The notes below the pieces were generated by a model. It was not told where the DNA came from. It saw only the letters and a list, made by a program, of their open reading frames with translations, and ran no database searches. DNA of 64,000 bases from Thozetella sp. PMI_491 (Eukaryota > Ascomycota > Sordariomycetes > Chaetosphaeriales > Chaetosphaeriaceae). The stretch is taken from contig MU270021.1 of assembly GCA_021432635.1 (NCBI GenBank), positions 690,594-754,593 of the forward strand, read 5' to 3'. Position numbers and translations under genes: made by a program. The first letter of the stretch is position 1. Each line of letters begins with the position of its first letter. Positions 45,601 to 55,665 of this stretch are shown here, in pieces.

Positions 45601-46231
45601 AAGCAATTGCCAAGACCGCCGTGGCGGCCCTGATTGGCCCCATAAGGGGGAAAAGGACCGGGGGCTTTCAAAGGAGCCTCACGTTCTGGAAGTTGTTTTT
45701 GAAATCGATGCCAAGCAGGATGTACTCCAGGATGCCGGCAAGGATGAGCAGAAGGTTGAACAGGCTGCGGAGGCAGTCGAGGAACTTGAGGAACGGGTGG
45801 CGCTTCTTTGGCGGCGTCAGGACGTTGAGTCCATGCTCCTGGAGCAGCTGCGCGGCTTGCTCGCCGGCCAGGCCATGCGAATCGGCGGGCTTGTCGAGAT
45901 TGATGCGCGTCTTGTAGCGCTCAGCGACGTCCTGATGCATCATGAGATGCTCGTCGATGTCGACATTTTTGGACTCGGCGCGCTCGCGCCGCTCCCGCTC
46001 CTTTTCCGAGATGACCTGCGGGATGGAGACGACACTGTGGCGGGCGGGCCGCGAGATGGAGATGCCATCATCCCCCGTGGGTCTACGTGGCGCCGAAGGA
46101 CGAACACCCGGGGCAAACTGGATGCGGTGGTCGGCCGTCGTCGGTGGTGCGGGATTTTGTGTCACGGCCTCGTGTTGGTCTTCGGAGGGGCCTTCCAGCT
46201 GCCCCTCAGGAGCAGCGAGCTTCTCATCCAT
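42632..46231 (-). CDS. Type IIC (Na,K/H,K-ATPase alpha-like) P-type cation ATPase
   Basis: Two exons, 46231-45683 and 45565-42632, encode 1160 residues. The intron is 117 bp (donor GTGAGG, branch CTAAC, acceptor GCAG). The fold is complete: about 150 residues of N-terminal extension, KVDNSSLTGESEPQ (TGES at 273-276, the wording typical of IIC pumps), PEGL in M4 (388-391), DKTGTLT with Asp431 phosphorylated, KGAPERVW in the nucleotide domain, TGDHPLTAEAIG and GDGVNDSPALKKAD. M5 and M6 have altered ion-site residues: KYTISHSTPEV, with His833 at pig Na,K-ATPase Ser775, and IDLGFEL, with Glu866 at Asp808. Animals use this class for Na+/K+ or H+/K+ exchange; fungal members are scattered and poorly studied. 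No beta-subunit gene is visible here. Confidence 0.94.
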
Positions 46232-48217
46232 GGGACAATCGAAGAGAAGAAAGAGGGCAATGGGGAAGAGAAATAAGAAGCTTCAATTCAGCAGGGCTAG
46301 TCTCTCTTCTCAAGTACAAAGAGAATTAAGCTCTGGCATGGAGAGTGAGAGATGTTTGCGTCCTGGAATCGAGACCATTTATATTGCGGCGTGTTTCACA
46401 TGCTCCGCGACCAATACAGTGCGGCCACCACTACGACATGGCGACTGAAAACAGCTCAAGAGGCGGTCTGCACATGCCCTCTCTGCTTCTACTGGTAAGT
46501 TTCGCGCGGTGGGGAGGCGGGGACTTGAGTCAAGGTAGGGGCGAGCGCCGTCGCGGGAAAAAAAAAAATCGAATCTTGCCTCCTTGGGCAAACCGAGTAT
46601 AAGCGCATCGTCAAGCGCGGCGCACTGCCCCTCACGGCAGCTAGCACGCACCGTCCCACTACTTCTCGGCAACTCCAAACGGTGCTCACGAGATTCCCAT
46701 GGTTCGCAGCATGCCACCCACGCTGCGCTCTTTAACGTCCTGCAACGGCATTGCGGTCGTCTCACCGGATCGCCAATGGGGACAGTGCCCCGCGCCACGA
46801 GTTGCGGGGGGGCCCGGGATCAATCGTGCTCGTAAGGACGCGCGCGAGTGGGATGGAACGCGGGTAGCAGGTCCAAGGGCCCGCTGCGAGAAATACCCCG
46901 AGCAATATGCCATACTGTCCGATAAGGTCGCCGGCCGGTGCGCTGGCTATAAATACGTCCGTCCACTGCGTTACGAGTGCACGATAGGGAATGGGCGGCC
47001 TCTCGGTAAGGTAGGGTTGCACGCGCCATTTCAGGCTACACGATTTCGTCATACGATCGGCTAGTCGTGGCCTGCAGCCGCGAGAACACACATGGTAGAC
47101 CGTCTGATGGAGAAGGAAAGAGACAGCGAAGAGAAGAAGAAAAAAAAACCCCCCAAAAAACCGAGGCAGGAAAAGGGGGAAATCAAGAAAAAAAAAAGAC
47201 TAAGTAAATACACTGCGCCCAGACCCAGCTTTTTACAAATATGCATCTCGAGAAGTAGGGTTTAACTAGGTGAGGTACTTAGTCCCCTTTGCTTAGCTGC
47301 TACTGGTTGGATGGTATACACCGCTACATGTGCCAGAAGGCGTCCATTGAAGATGAATTCTTTTCCAGAGCCTAGACCCAGCACGCTCGCTGATTCCAAA
47401 CTCTGTCGATCCCTTCCTTCGAGCTTAGATTCCAGTCCTCATAGACGGGTTGCAGGGACAAATCAAGGGCCCCGGAGAGAGGACCCGGGAGCGTGCCGCC
47501 GCCAGTCGCCGACGCAGGCTACTAGAGACTGTTTCAAAGCGTGGCAGGCGCGCTTGAGAGATTATTGCCCAGGCCTGTCTTGGCTGTAGAATGAGTGCTT
47601 ATATCGGTTTAAGATTTGTGCCGCACGAGCGCCACATTCGGTGCTTGCATGGAGCGTTCATCACAGGGGCCTTGTCACACCCTCCACAGGAACGGAGGCC
47701 CGATGCCGTGCGTCCGTTGGCGGGCCCATGAGCCTGTCGCTGTATAGGAGACCGCCAAGAGAGAATACTAGCCCCTGAGACTAGTAAACAAAGTGGGCAT
47801 TCTATATGACATCCACATCCTTCTATCAATTCTACCGCCTCGCGCTAGCGTGGCGGGTTGGTGCCGGCAGAAGGCCCCATCTCTAACCCTGCTTGCGATG
47901 GCGGGCCCGCGTGGGTCTGCTTGGCTTTGAAAATAACCTCATCGTCGCAGCCGGCGGCTTGTGGTTGCCGTCCTCTCCCTCGAGTGCGCTCGAGGCTCTC
48001 CGCAGGACCCCCCATTCGTCATATCGCCGAGGGATCGATCCTCGAGGTGGCACGAAATGTGGGGGCCAATCGGCCAAGAGTCGCTCCACCGCATCTCCAA
48101 ACATGTCGAGATATCACGGCAGCCGCACCGCCTTCTCTTGCAACACCCACCGCGCGCCGCCACCCCGCCCACCTCCCCCGGCGGACCCCGCCTCGCACCC
48201 CCATCAATCCCGACGCC
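46232..48217. other. Divergent intergenic region between the ATPase and F-box genes
   Basis: A minus-strand TATA-like element (46377) precedes the ATPase ATG. Homopolymer A/C tracts occur at 46558-46568 and 47138-47200. The frame of the F-box gene is open back to 47858 but has no ATG there. No other gene seen. Confidence 0.5.
46377..46382 (-). promoter_or_regulatory. TATA-like element of the P-type ATPase gene
   Basis: Read on the minus strand the sequence is TATAAA, 146 bp upstream of the ATG at 46231. Confidence 0.4.
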
Positions 48218-49720
48218 ATGGTCTGCCCCGCCCTTCCCCCCGAGATTTGGCTTCAGATCTTTGAGCACCTCCGGACCAAGCCGCACTACCGCTCGGGCCG
48301 CAAGGTGCTGGCCAGCCTCTGCCACGTGTCGCGCCTGTTCGACAAGATCGCCCGGCCGCTGGTATACCAGGAGTTCAGCATCTCCTCAGATCCCGTGGCC
48401 CCCTTCGTCCGCACCATCTTGGCCCGCCCGGACCTCGCCGAGCTGTCCACCCGGCTCAAAGTCAGCTATGGCTGGAACCGCCTCCATCTCGCGTTCCCGC
48501 TGACGGAGCAGGACATCTCCCAGCTGACATCCAAGGCGTCCGAGGTCGGCCTCGCCATCCCCGATGGGCAGGACGTGACCGGCTGGAAGCGCAAGCACTC
48601 GGGCGACAACTGGACCACCGCCTCGCCCACCTACGAGCCGCTCATCATGCTCCTGATTCGGCTCCTGCCCAATCTATACCATATCAGGAGCAACGAGTAC
48701 GACTACCGGCTGCTGGACACCCTCCCTCCAGGCTCTTACCTCACGCGCCTGCAGTCGGTCGACATGTCCTGCCACGACACAGGCTTCGGGTTCGACCCCT
48801 CTGAAGAGCAGCTCATGCCGCTGTGGAAGGCACCCAACCTCGAGTCGGTCAGCCTCTCCTGGCACCGCGAGACGAGCCGGCACATGCCGTTCCAGAGCCT
48901 GCGCAAGCTGCAGCTGCGGGACTCGATCCTGCACAAGGACGGCGAGGACCTGGCGAAGCTGCTCGGGCCGTACTCCCGGCTGGAGACCTTTCTCTTCTCC
49001 AGCGAGGACCGCAACTCGTACGACGGGCTCGAGGCCCGGCCGCGCCAGATCGCCGTGGGGCTGCGCAAGACGGCCGCGGCCGAGACGCTCCGATTCCTGG
49101 CCCTCGACACGAGCCGCCAGTGCTTCCCGCACCACACGCTCAGCGTCATGACCGACTGGGAGGACCGCGAGGACGCGCTCGAGGAGGAGTTCGAGGAAGA
49201 GATGGCCGAGGCGGACCCGAACCTCCCGCGGCCGAGCGAGGAGACGCGGTGCGGCGTGGGCTTCACAATCACGAACCTCCAGCTGTTCCCGCGGCTCGAG
49301 GTGCTCTATCTCGACCAGTCGTGCTTCTGGCGGCGCAAGGCCTTCTGGCGCGCGCCCGAGTTCGAGGCCATCATGCGGGACGGCGCGCTGTTCCGAAAGC
49401 TTCTGCCGCCGTCCATCCGGCAGGTCTTCCTCGGCGGCGACGGCACGCCGGCCGAGAGCCCGGAGTGCCCCAAGTTCGAACCGGATCTACTAGATCTCGC
49501 GCGGGCCGCGCGGGAGGGCGAGTTCCCGCATCTCGTTCGGCTCTACTGCACGGGGTTCGCCTTCGAGGCACCTAGCGCGCTGCGGGAGGCGTTCCGGGAT
49601 GCCGGCGTGGACTTCTCGCTGGAGGGTCCCAAAGAGAAGGACGAGACATTCTGCCCCATGTGCTGGGTCAAGCGGTTCTGCAGCGCATTCGAGCATGAGG
49701 AATACGTGCCGGGTGTATAG
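48218..49720 (+). CDS. F-box domain protein with LRR-like C-terminal region
   Basis: A single exon encodes 500 residues. The start is the first ATG of a frame that is open further upstream without Met. Residues ~4-48 are an F-box-like motif (LPPEIWLQIFEHLR, then ASLCHVSRLFDKIARPLVY), which would bind Skp1 in an SCF ubiquitin ligase. The remainder shows irregular leucine-rich segments (YLTRLQSVDMS, NLESVSLSW, SLRKLQLRDSILH), as in many fungal F-box proteins with degenerate LRRs. There is an acidic run (EDALEEEFEEEMAEAD) near residue 325 and a CPMCWVKRFC cluster near the C-terminus. The substrate is unknown. Such genes form a large, fast-evolving family in Pezizomycotina. Confidence 0.82.
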   Translation: MVCPALPPEIWLQIFEHLRTKPHYRSGRKVLASLCHVSRLFDKIARPLVYQEFSISSDPVAPFVRTILARPDLAELSTRLKVSYGWNRLHLAFPLTEQDISQLTSKASEVGLAIPDGQDVTGWKRKHSGDNWTTASPTYEPLIMLLIRLLPNLYHIRSNEYDYRLLDTLPPGSYLTRLQSVDMSCHDTGFGFDPSEEQLMPLWKAPNLESVSLSWHRETSRHMPFQSLRKLQLRDSILHKDGEDLAKLLGPYSRLETFLFSSEDRNSYDGLEARPRQIAVGLRKTAAAETLRFLALDTSRQCFPHHTLSVMTDWEDREDALEEEFEEEMAEADPNLPRPSEETRCGVGFTITNLQLFPRLEVLYLDQSCFWRRKAFWRAPEFEAIMRDGALFRKLLPPSIRQVFLGGDGTPAESPECPKFEPDLLDLARAAREGEFPHLVRLYCTGFAFEAPSALREAFRDAGVDFSLEGPKEKDETFCPMCWVKRFCSAFEHEEYVPGV

Positions 49721-51957
49721 AACTTGATCTGCAGCTATCGTGATCTTTGGTGTGCCTGGAGTTATGGGATGGCTCAGACTTGTAGGCGTCCAAATAGGAG
49801 GAGTTCGGGCTAGTCCTTCGCAGCCTCGAGCAGGCTCGATGAAGTGGGATTCCCGTTTGGTTTTGCTGGCCCGAATGAAATCGAGGCCAGAACCTCTACT
49901 TGTTCCCAGGGGCCAATTCCGGCTGGGATACGGAACAGCTGCCTTGATATGCTTAGGGATATTGGCCTAGCTTGCTTAAAACAAATGGCGTGACTTGGAG
50001 CTTGCATCGTGTCAAGAGTCTCCTGGGAGGTTTATGGGTAGGGCCAGCAGGTTAGGACGAAATGTTGATAGATTGCGCTGAATTTTCAATTAGACTCTGA
50101 TATATCGACAGCTAGCCGTTATCCATCCAAGAGCCTAAGTGAAATGCCATACAAGATTATGATCGGAGGAAGCCTATCCTACTTGCTCAGCCACGGCATA
50201 GAAAGGGCAGGATATCTTACACGCCAACTCTGTTTGCTAACCTACGGACTTGACAGCACATGAGTCGTCATTGGTTTGCTATCTCGCTGCTGAAGTGGCC
50301 AGACCAGGAAGTCAAATATGTAGAGCAGGTTGCTAGTATTAAGATACACCTTGTCATTGTTTATGTCCCAACGCTTAATTCCCTTGAACGCCGCGGTAAT
50401 CATTCAACTCGACTCTTACTAGCTCGGAGAAGCCTTGCTGTAGGGCAGGCCAGTTTAGACAGAGGTAGGGAAGCGTGGCGACGTCTAGATGTGGGCTAGG
50501 GATACACAAGGAAGCCGCCCTGCCGGTTGGCGTGATGCTCTTCATTCACAAGTTGCCACCTGGAGCTTCTCACCGGAACTCCATGCTTTGCTAAAGCGCC
50601 AGAAGCCAAATAGGCCGGTGAAAGAGGCAGAACTTGGTGGTCCGCTCTTCGGGGGAGTGAGAATTCCGGGATCACGCTCGGACGAGCTTCTGTCCCTCTA
50701 GACCAATGCTGGATAGGATAGTCGGATTGGTGGCGTCCGGGCTAGCTGATCTGCAATGCTGCCGGGAAGAAGTAGTGAGGGCGAAGTCTAAGCTCGTGGT
50801 TGAGCTTGGGTGGATGCATGTCCGGGATGAAAGCCACAGGCTCGCTTGTCTCTCCCTGCTCGGCCCGTCTTCTTTCGATCTACTCAACTTTTCCCGGCCA
50901 CCAGCATCAATCTTGTCAGCCTAGTCCATAGCCACGCAGCTGGACCGGAACCTTGCATGCTCACGCCACCACGGAAGAATTGTTTTGTCCTTGTCTAGGC
51001 CTGAGAGGTCATGATGGCATCAATGAGGCTTCCTAGGCGGCCCCGATGTCAATCTCCTGCCCGCTAGGCTCGTTTGGGGCGCTATGGATAGCCCTTGCCG
51101 TGGAGGAATTATTCCGCCTATGAGACGCGGGGAAGGAGAGACGGAGCACGAAGATCTAGTTCCTAAAAACGGCACTGGAAACGGGCACGCCAACGTCAAA
51201 AGTGCTCAATGCGATGTGGGGAGCTGTTCCTTGTCTCGGGGAAAGCTATGACAGAACCTGGGGTAAAGCATCGGGTAAAGCATCGGGGCAAATGCAGCGA
51301 GGTGGCATCCGAAGCATTCTGAAGAGGGGGAGAACTGGGAGCCCGCACCCGGTGTCACCAGCCAGTTGGACATGGTTCCATGGAGGGGAAACGCGTATTC
51401 TTTCTGTCTCTGACCGCCTGGCCGTGTCTTCCGTGGCGGATGGGCTTGCGTTCTGGCGGCATTTGGTCTTTGTTGCATCTGCCTTTTGTGGTCGGCCCCA
51501 GACGGGTGCCATTTCCTGGTGCTAAGACGGCCAACAGTACGTGTGAACCCCGAACAATGGGCCGTGAGGAACGGGAGCAAAGAACCGGGTCAAATCCGGC
51601 AGCCCCAAAGCACCTCTAGCTCTTGCCCCTCTTACGCACTCTCTATGGTCACCGCCGCCCGGGTAAGAAAGCAAGCTACGACGGGAAAGACAGCTTAGCT
51701 CTCTCGAGCTCGTAAGCCACCGAAGATATGCCCTAGCGCATCACGTTTGTGGAGCTGTCATCTGGTGGGTCGATATCCCCCGCCCTGAGGATGCGGGGAG
51801 CGTCGTTTTCACCCTCCCGCAGTATAGCCCGAAGGCCGAACCGCACACCGCAGTGTCCCATTCACGTCCGCAAGGGGCGACGAGCAGCACCTGATAGAAC
51901 CTATAGGCTTCCAAATCGGTTTTTTTTGTCCGCGTAGCAGGCCTGCACTTCGTGGTA
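49721..51957. other. Intergenic region with no gene seen
   Basis: Contains a 12-bp duplicated unit at 51261. Frames of 60-130 codons overlap on both strands without start context or domain signal. 50090-50420 is relatively AT-rich. Confidence 0.45.
51261..51284 (+). repeat. 12-bp tandem duplication (GGGTAAAGCATC)x2
   Basis: Two perfect adjacent copies. Confidence 0.9.
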
Positions 51958-52938
51958 ATGTCCGCCGAAGACGCCGCCCGCTGGGCCTTGCGCCCCTGGA
52001 CGGCAGTGATGGACGGCGACGTCGTCATTGGGTGGCGCAAACACCATGTGCCGTACCGTCCGGATGCCCTGTCGCTGCAGACTCTCGACGTCTGGGTGTC
52101 GGCGTCCGGCCCCCAACCTCCAGGGATCGCGAGCCTACCTGCCAACCCCGGTCACTGGCTTGTCTTCATCCACGGCGGTGCTTGGCGAGACCCCCTGGTG
52201 ACTTCGTCGGCCTTTGAGCCTACCGCGGAGCGCCTGCTCAAACGTGCCGCTGCCGGTGGCCTGCGACTCGCCGGCCTTGCGTCCATCAGCTACCGCCTGT
52301 CGCCTCACCCTCAGCACCCTACGGATCCTTCCCCGCCGCGAGATGGCTCAGCTCTGGATCCCGCCCGGGTTGCACGTCACCCGGATCACATAGCTGATGT
52401 CCTCTCGGCCCTCTGGTTTCTCCAGAGCATGGGCGGCGCTACGGATCCCTACCTTCTGTCCGGCCACAGCTGCGGTGCCACCCTGGCGTTCCAGGCCGTC
52501 ATGAATCCGGATCGCTGGGCGCCCGGCCTGCCGGCGATAAGGAAGCCCGCCGTAGTGGTCGGCCTGAGCGGCCTGTACGATCTGGCCGGCTTCGTCGAGG
52601 GCGCACCGCCCTCGCACGCCAGCCTGGTCGAAGGGTACGAGGACTTCATCCGCGGTGCGTTCGGCGACGACCGGGCCGTGTGGAAGGCCGCGTGCCCGAC
52701 GAGCGCCGGCAGCTGGACGTCGGAGTGGACGGGCGCGCAGAAGGTCGTGCTGGCGCAGAGCCGTGACGATAGCCTGGTACCCTACGAGCAGCTGGAGGGC
52801 CTGCGGGCGCACCTGCAGGCGTCGGAGGCCCCGTTCGAGATCCTGGAGCGCGAGATCCACGGGGACCACGACGAGCTCTGGCAAGAGGGCAGCCAGATGG
52901 CCAACATCTACGAGGAGGTGCTCCAGGGGCTGAGATAG
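51958..52938 (+). CDS. Kynurenine formamidase-like alpha/beta hydrolase
   Basis: A single exon encodes 326 residues from the ATG at 51958. The oxyanion motif HGGAW is at residues 72-76, as in Bna7/arylformamidase. The nucleophile elbow is GHSCG with Ser171. The likely acid is Asp270 or Asp271 (SRDDSLVP) and the base is His304 in HGDHDEL (His301 is nearby). HPDHIADVLSALWFLQ between strand and elbow is typical of fungal formamidases. The enzyme hydrolyses N-formylkynurenine to kynurenine plus formate in tryptophan breakdown towards NAD+. It is longer than yeast Bna7 (261 residues), mainly through an N-terminal extension and an insertion around residues 118-135. No signal peptide, so cytosolic. 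A carboxylesterase of the same superfamily is the alternative. Confidence 0.86.
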   Translation: MSAEDAARWALRPWTAVMDGDVVIGWRKHHVPYRPDALSLQTLDVWVSASGPQPPGIASLPANPGHWLVFIHGGAWRDPLVTSSAFEPTAERLLKRAAAGGLRLAGLASISYRLSPHPQHPTDPSPPRDGSALDPARVARHPDHIADVLSALWFLQSMGGATDPYLLSGHSCGATLAFQAVMNPDRWAPGLPAIRKPAVVVGLSGLYDLAGFVEGAPPSHASLVEGYEDFIRGAFGDDRAVWKAACPTSAGSWTSEWTGAQKVVLAQSRDDSLVPYEQLEGLRAHLQASEAPFEILEREIHGDHDELWQEGSQMANIYEEVLQGLR

Positions 52939-55033
52939 TGCGTTAATACTAGCTAGAGTGCGTAGTTGCCATCATGGTGACGTAGAAGCGAGTGCAATGC
53001 AAGCGACAAGAGTCTCCCCATCTCCCTGTCTGTGTCGTACACACAGGGGTGCCATCCTCCGTGTCGAGACCCGTGGGCTCGGGTGGCCCCGGAGCTTCGT
53101 TTGTGCTTATAAACGTGTTGCGGAAAATTGCTGTGCCCCGAGACCGCAGTGCCTAGAAACCGCAATTAAAAAACCGCTGTGGCTTGGTGAAAGATTGAAA
53201 CCTAAAAACTCTTGTCGCGGCACCTTCGGCCGAGTGGATTGGAGTCAACATACGAGACCCTTGCCGTAGCCATCCGGGCTGTCCTTTGGCATGCAATCTT
53301 GCCAGTCCCAGGGGTGATGGCTTAGTGCTGCGCAGCTCGTCTACTATCGAACTTATTTGCGGCGGGGAACAGGGAATACTATGTAGAAGAGTGAAGGGTC
53401 CCTGGGCGCCTGTGCCCCCCGGACTTTGGGAAAATGCTCCAGTCCCAAGCCCGTTTTGTGCAACTAACGACGACTACAGACGTACTACTGTCTGCTTTGC
53501 TCTAATTGACGCTGGGGACGCAGTCGACTCTGGTCAATAATTCTGATTGGGTTGCGCGAGGAAACTAGAACCTTGAGACGACAGGCTGAATTCCGTGTCA
53601 ATGCCCGGCCTTTCCATCAGCCGGCCAAATCCAGTAGTCTGTCAAGCGTATTCGCTAACAACGTGGGGAAGAGACTTATCCTACCCCTAGTGCTGGCTGC
53701 GCCTTGCTAAGACTCGATTGCCGCACTTGGATGCCCGCCGAGACAATTACGGTGCCGTGGTAGGAATGGGACTTATGGCCCCGGGGGAACCGAACCGAAG
53801 CGGCGCGCCTCTGAAGTTTTTTTCTCTCTCTTCCACCTTTGGCCGCTCGTCTAATATTTACGAGAGCGAAGGGCGTATTTTGGAGGAGGTGCTGGGCTCG
53901 GACTCCGTCTAGAGCTCCTGACAACCGTTGTCCCGCGCCATACCAACGGCTGACACCCAAGCGCAGGCCGTGCGGGTGTTTCGTTTCACGAGCGGCGTTC
54001 AACCCATCGACGCCTGGGCCGCAGCTGTGCTCCTTCAGAGAGCTTTGCGGAAGTTAGAGCCCTGTCGAATACGCTCGTGTCGAAATGCTGTCATCAGGGG
54101 AAGGGGCTGGCCACATTGCTGGAGGCCGCATCCTGACCAAAGTTGTGCGGTCACACTGTTTCTGTTCGTGTTTTGGCATTTTGATGAAGGGGCCAGTGTC
54201 GACGTTGGGCGGCGGCTAGCAAAAGGCGATTGACGGCCATAGCCGGCGGGCGGTGGCAACGCTTGTTAGGGGAGACGCTAGCAATAGAGCAATCGAAAAA
54301 AGCGTCGGGGGAAAATCGCCCATCAGTTATGAGTAGCTTTCGACTGGTATCGGCCAGGATAGTCGTACGAGCAGTTTAGCAAGGCGGTCAGCGGACTCAG
54401 CGTCCGCAAAGTAGTGGCCATCACTGAAAAATATAGGCCCAATCCTAAGATGCTGCGACACTAAATGGCTTAAACGCCTGCTGATCAGTGGAACTAAACG
54501 GAGAGCCTCAACATTGCGTGCTCTTCCCCACGCCCCAGCAGAGGGGTATCGAGCCGATCGTGAGCGGGTTTCAAATTAAGCAATTAAGGTCGAACCGCCT
54601 TTGCGGGCGGCCCGCCTCGAAACAAAGAATCGGAGATTGTACGAGTGTCACGTCTAAAGTCAATTGGATTCACGGGCAAAAAAAAGTGACAAGGTGGAAC
54701 ATCATAAGCGGTCGTGAAGTCGTTGAATTATTACCATATACACATTGAAAATTATAGACAGACCATGTCCGAGCCACGGCCATCGTAGCTAAGTTTTTTT
54801 TCCAATGAGTCGGTCGTTCATGCCCTGTTTCCAAGACATCGAGAATGAGAATCTGGCGAAACACGGGCCTGGATCCGCAGCCCGGCGGCTAGCAGAGACA
54901 TGCGGGAGCCCAATTGCCCAAAACCCAGGCCACCAATCCACCGGCAGTCCCGTCTCACAGTCCCAAGCTCAAGGCAGTGAACAACGACTCCACGAGCCTC
55001 GCCTTCCCCGTCCTCCCCAGCGGCGGAAACCGC
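52939..55033. other. Intergenic region with no gene seen
   Basis: No frame combines ATG context, splice signals and protein-like composition. Nothing notable apart from short A/T runs near 54680 and 54795. Confidence 0.45.
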
Positions 55034-55529
55034 TTAGAGGTCATCGCAGTAGTCGATGGTGGTGGTGACGGTGACGGTGGGGGTGGGAGCGGTGGTGACC
55101 GAGGCGGTGATGCCGTAGCAGCCGCAGGCCGAGGCGTAGGCGGCAGCGTCGCAGGCAGCGGTGGCGTAGGTGGGGAGAGCGCTGGGGCTGACGGTGACCT
55201 GGCGGCCGAAGATGAGCTCGTCACGCTTGGCAGCGGCGGTGGGGGTGTCGTCAACAGTGACGGTGACGGTGCTATGGGAGACGGAGTCAGTACGGCCAGG
55301 GGAGGAGAGGCTGGGCGGAGGAGAGAGAGCGGTGATCGACGTACGTAGCGGCCGGGGTGACGGTGGTCAGGAGGAAGCTGGAGCAGTCGGCCGAGCGGAC
55401 GCTGGCGGGCGAGATACCGTCACGGGTACCGGTGATGGCACGGTTGCAGTTGTTGCCGGCGCAGGCACGAGCCTCGAGGACGGAGGCGACGGCCACGGAG
55501 ACGAACGAGAGGGCGACAGCGAACTTCAT
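55034..55529 (-). CDS. Small secreted cysteine-containing protein
   Basis: Two exons, 55529-55345 and 55271-55034, encode 140 residues. The 73-bp intron has donor GTACGT, branch CTGACT and acceptor ATAG. Residues 1-16 are a signal peptide (MKFAVALSFVSVAVAS), followed by a Glu-Ala-Arg processing-like site (LEARACAGNNCNRAITG). Cys pairs appear at the N-terminus (CAGNNC, then DCSSF) and the C-terminal half (ACDAAAYASACGCYG, IDYC). Threonine/valine repeats (TVTVTVDDTPT and PTVTVTVTTT) flank the junction and the tail. It ends YCDDL, with no membrane anchor, so it is soluble or wall-bound. The layout matches a family of small secreted Sordariomycete proteins I can recognise by pattern but not name. 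Function unknown; surface or effector-like. Confidence 0.83.
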
Positions 55530-55659
55530 CTTGTCGGTGGTGTACAGAGGCTGAACCGGTAGGTTTGCGTGTGGAAAGATTGTCTGGTGGCGGCAAGATA
55601 TTCCGTGGTGGGGAGGCAAGTGGGAAGAAGGGAAGGAACGGGAAGCGGCCGTGGGCTGG

Positions 55660-55665
55660 TTATAT
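55660..55665 (-). promoter_or_regulatory. TATA-like element of the small secreted protein gene
   Basis: Minus-strand ATATAA lies about 131 bp upstream of the ATG at 55529. Confidence 0.35.

Noticed and set aside
47858-48217. 120-codon in-frame extension of the F-box gene
   Set aside because: It contains no ATG and is Pro/Arg-rich leader-like sequence. The F-box follows directly after the ATG at 48218.
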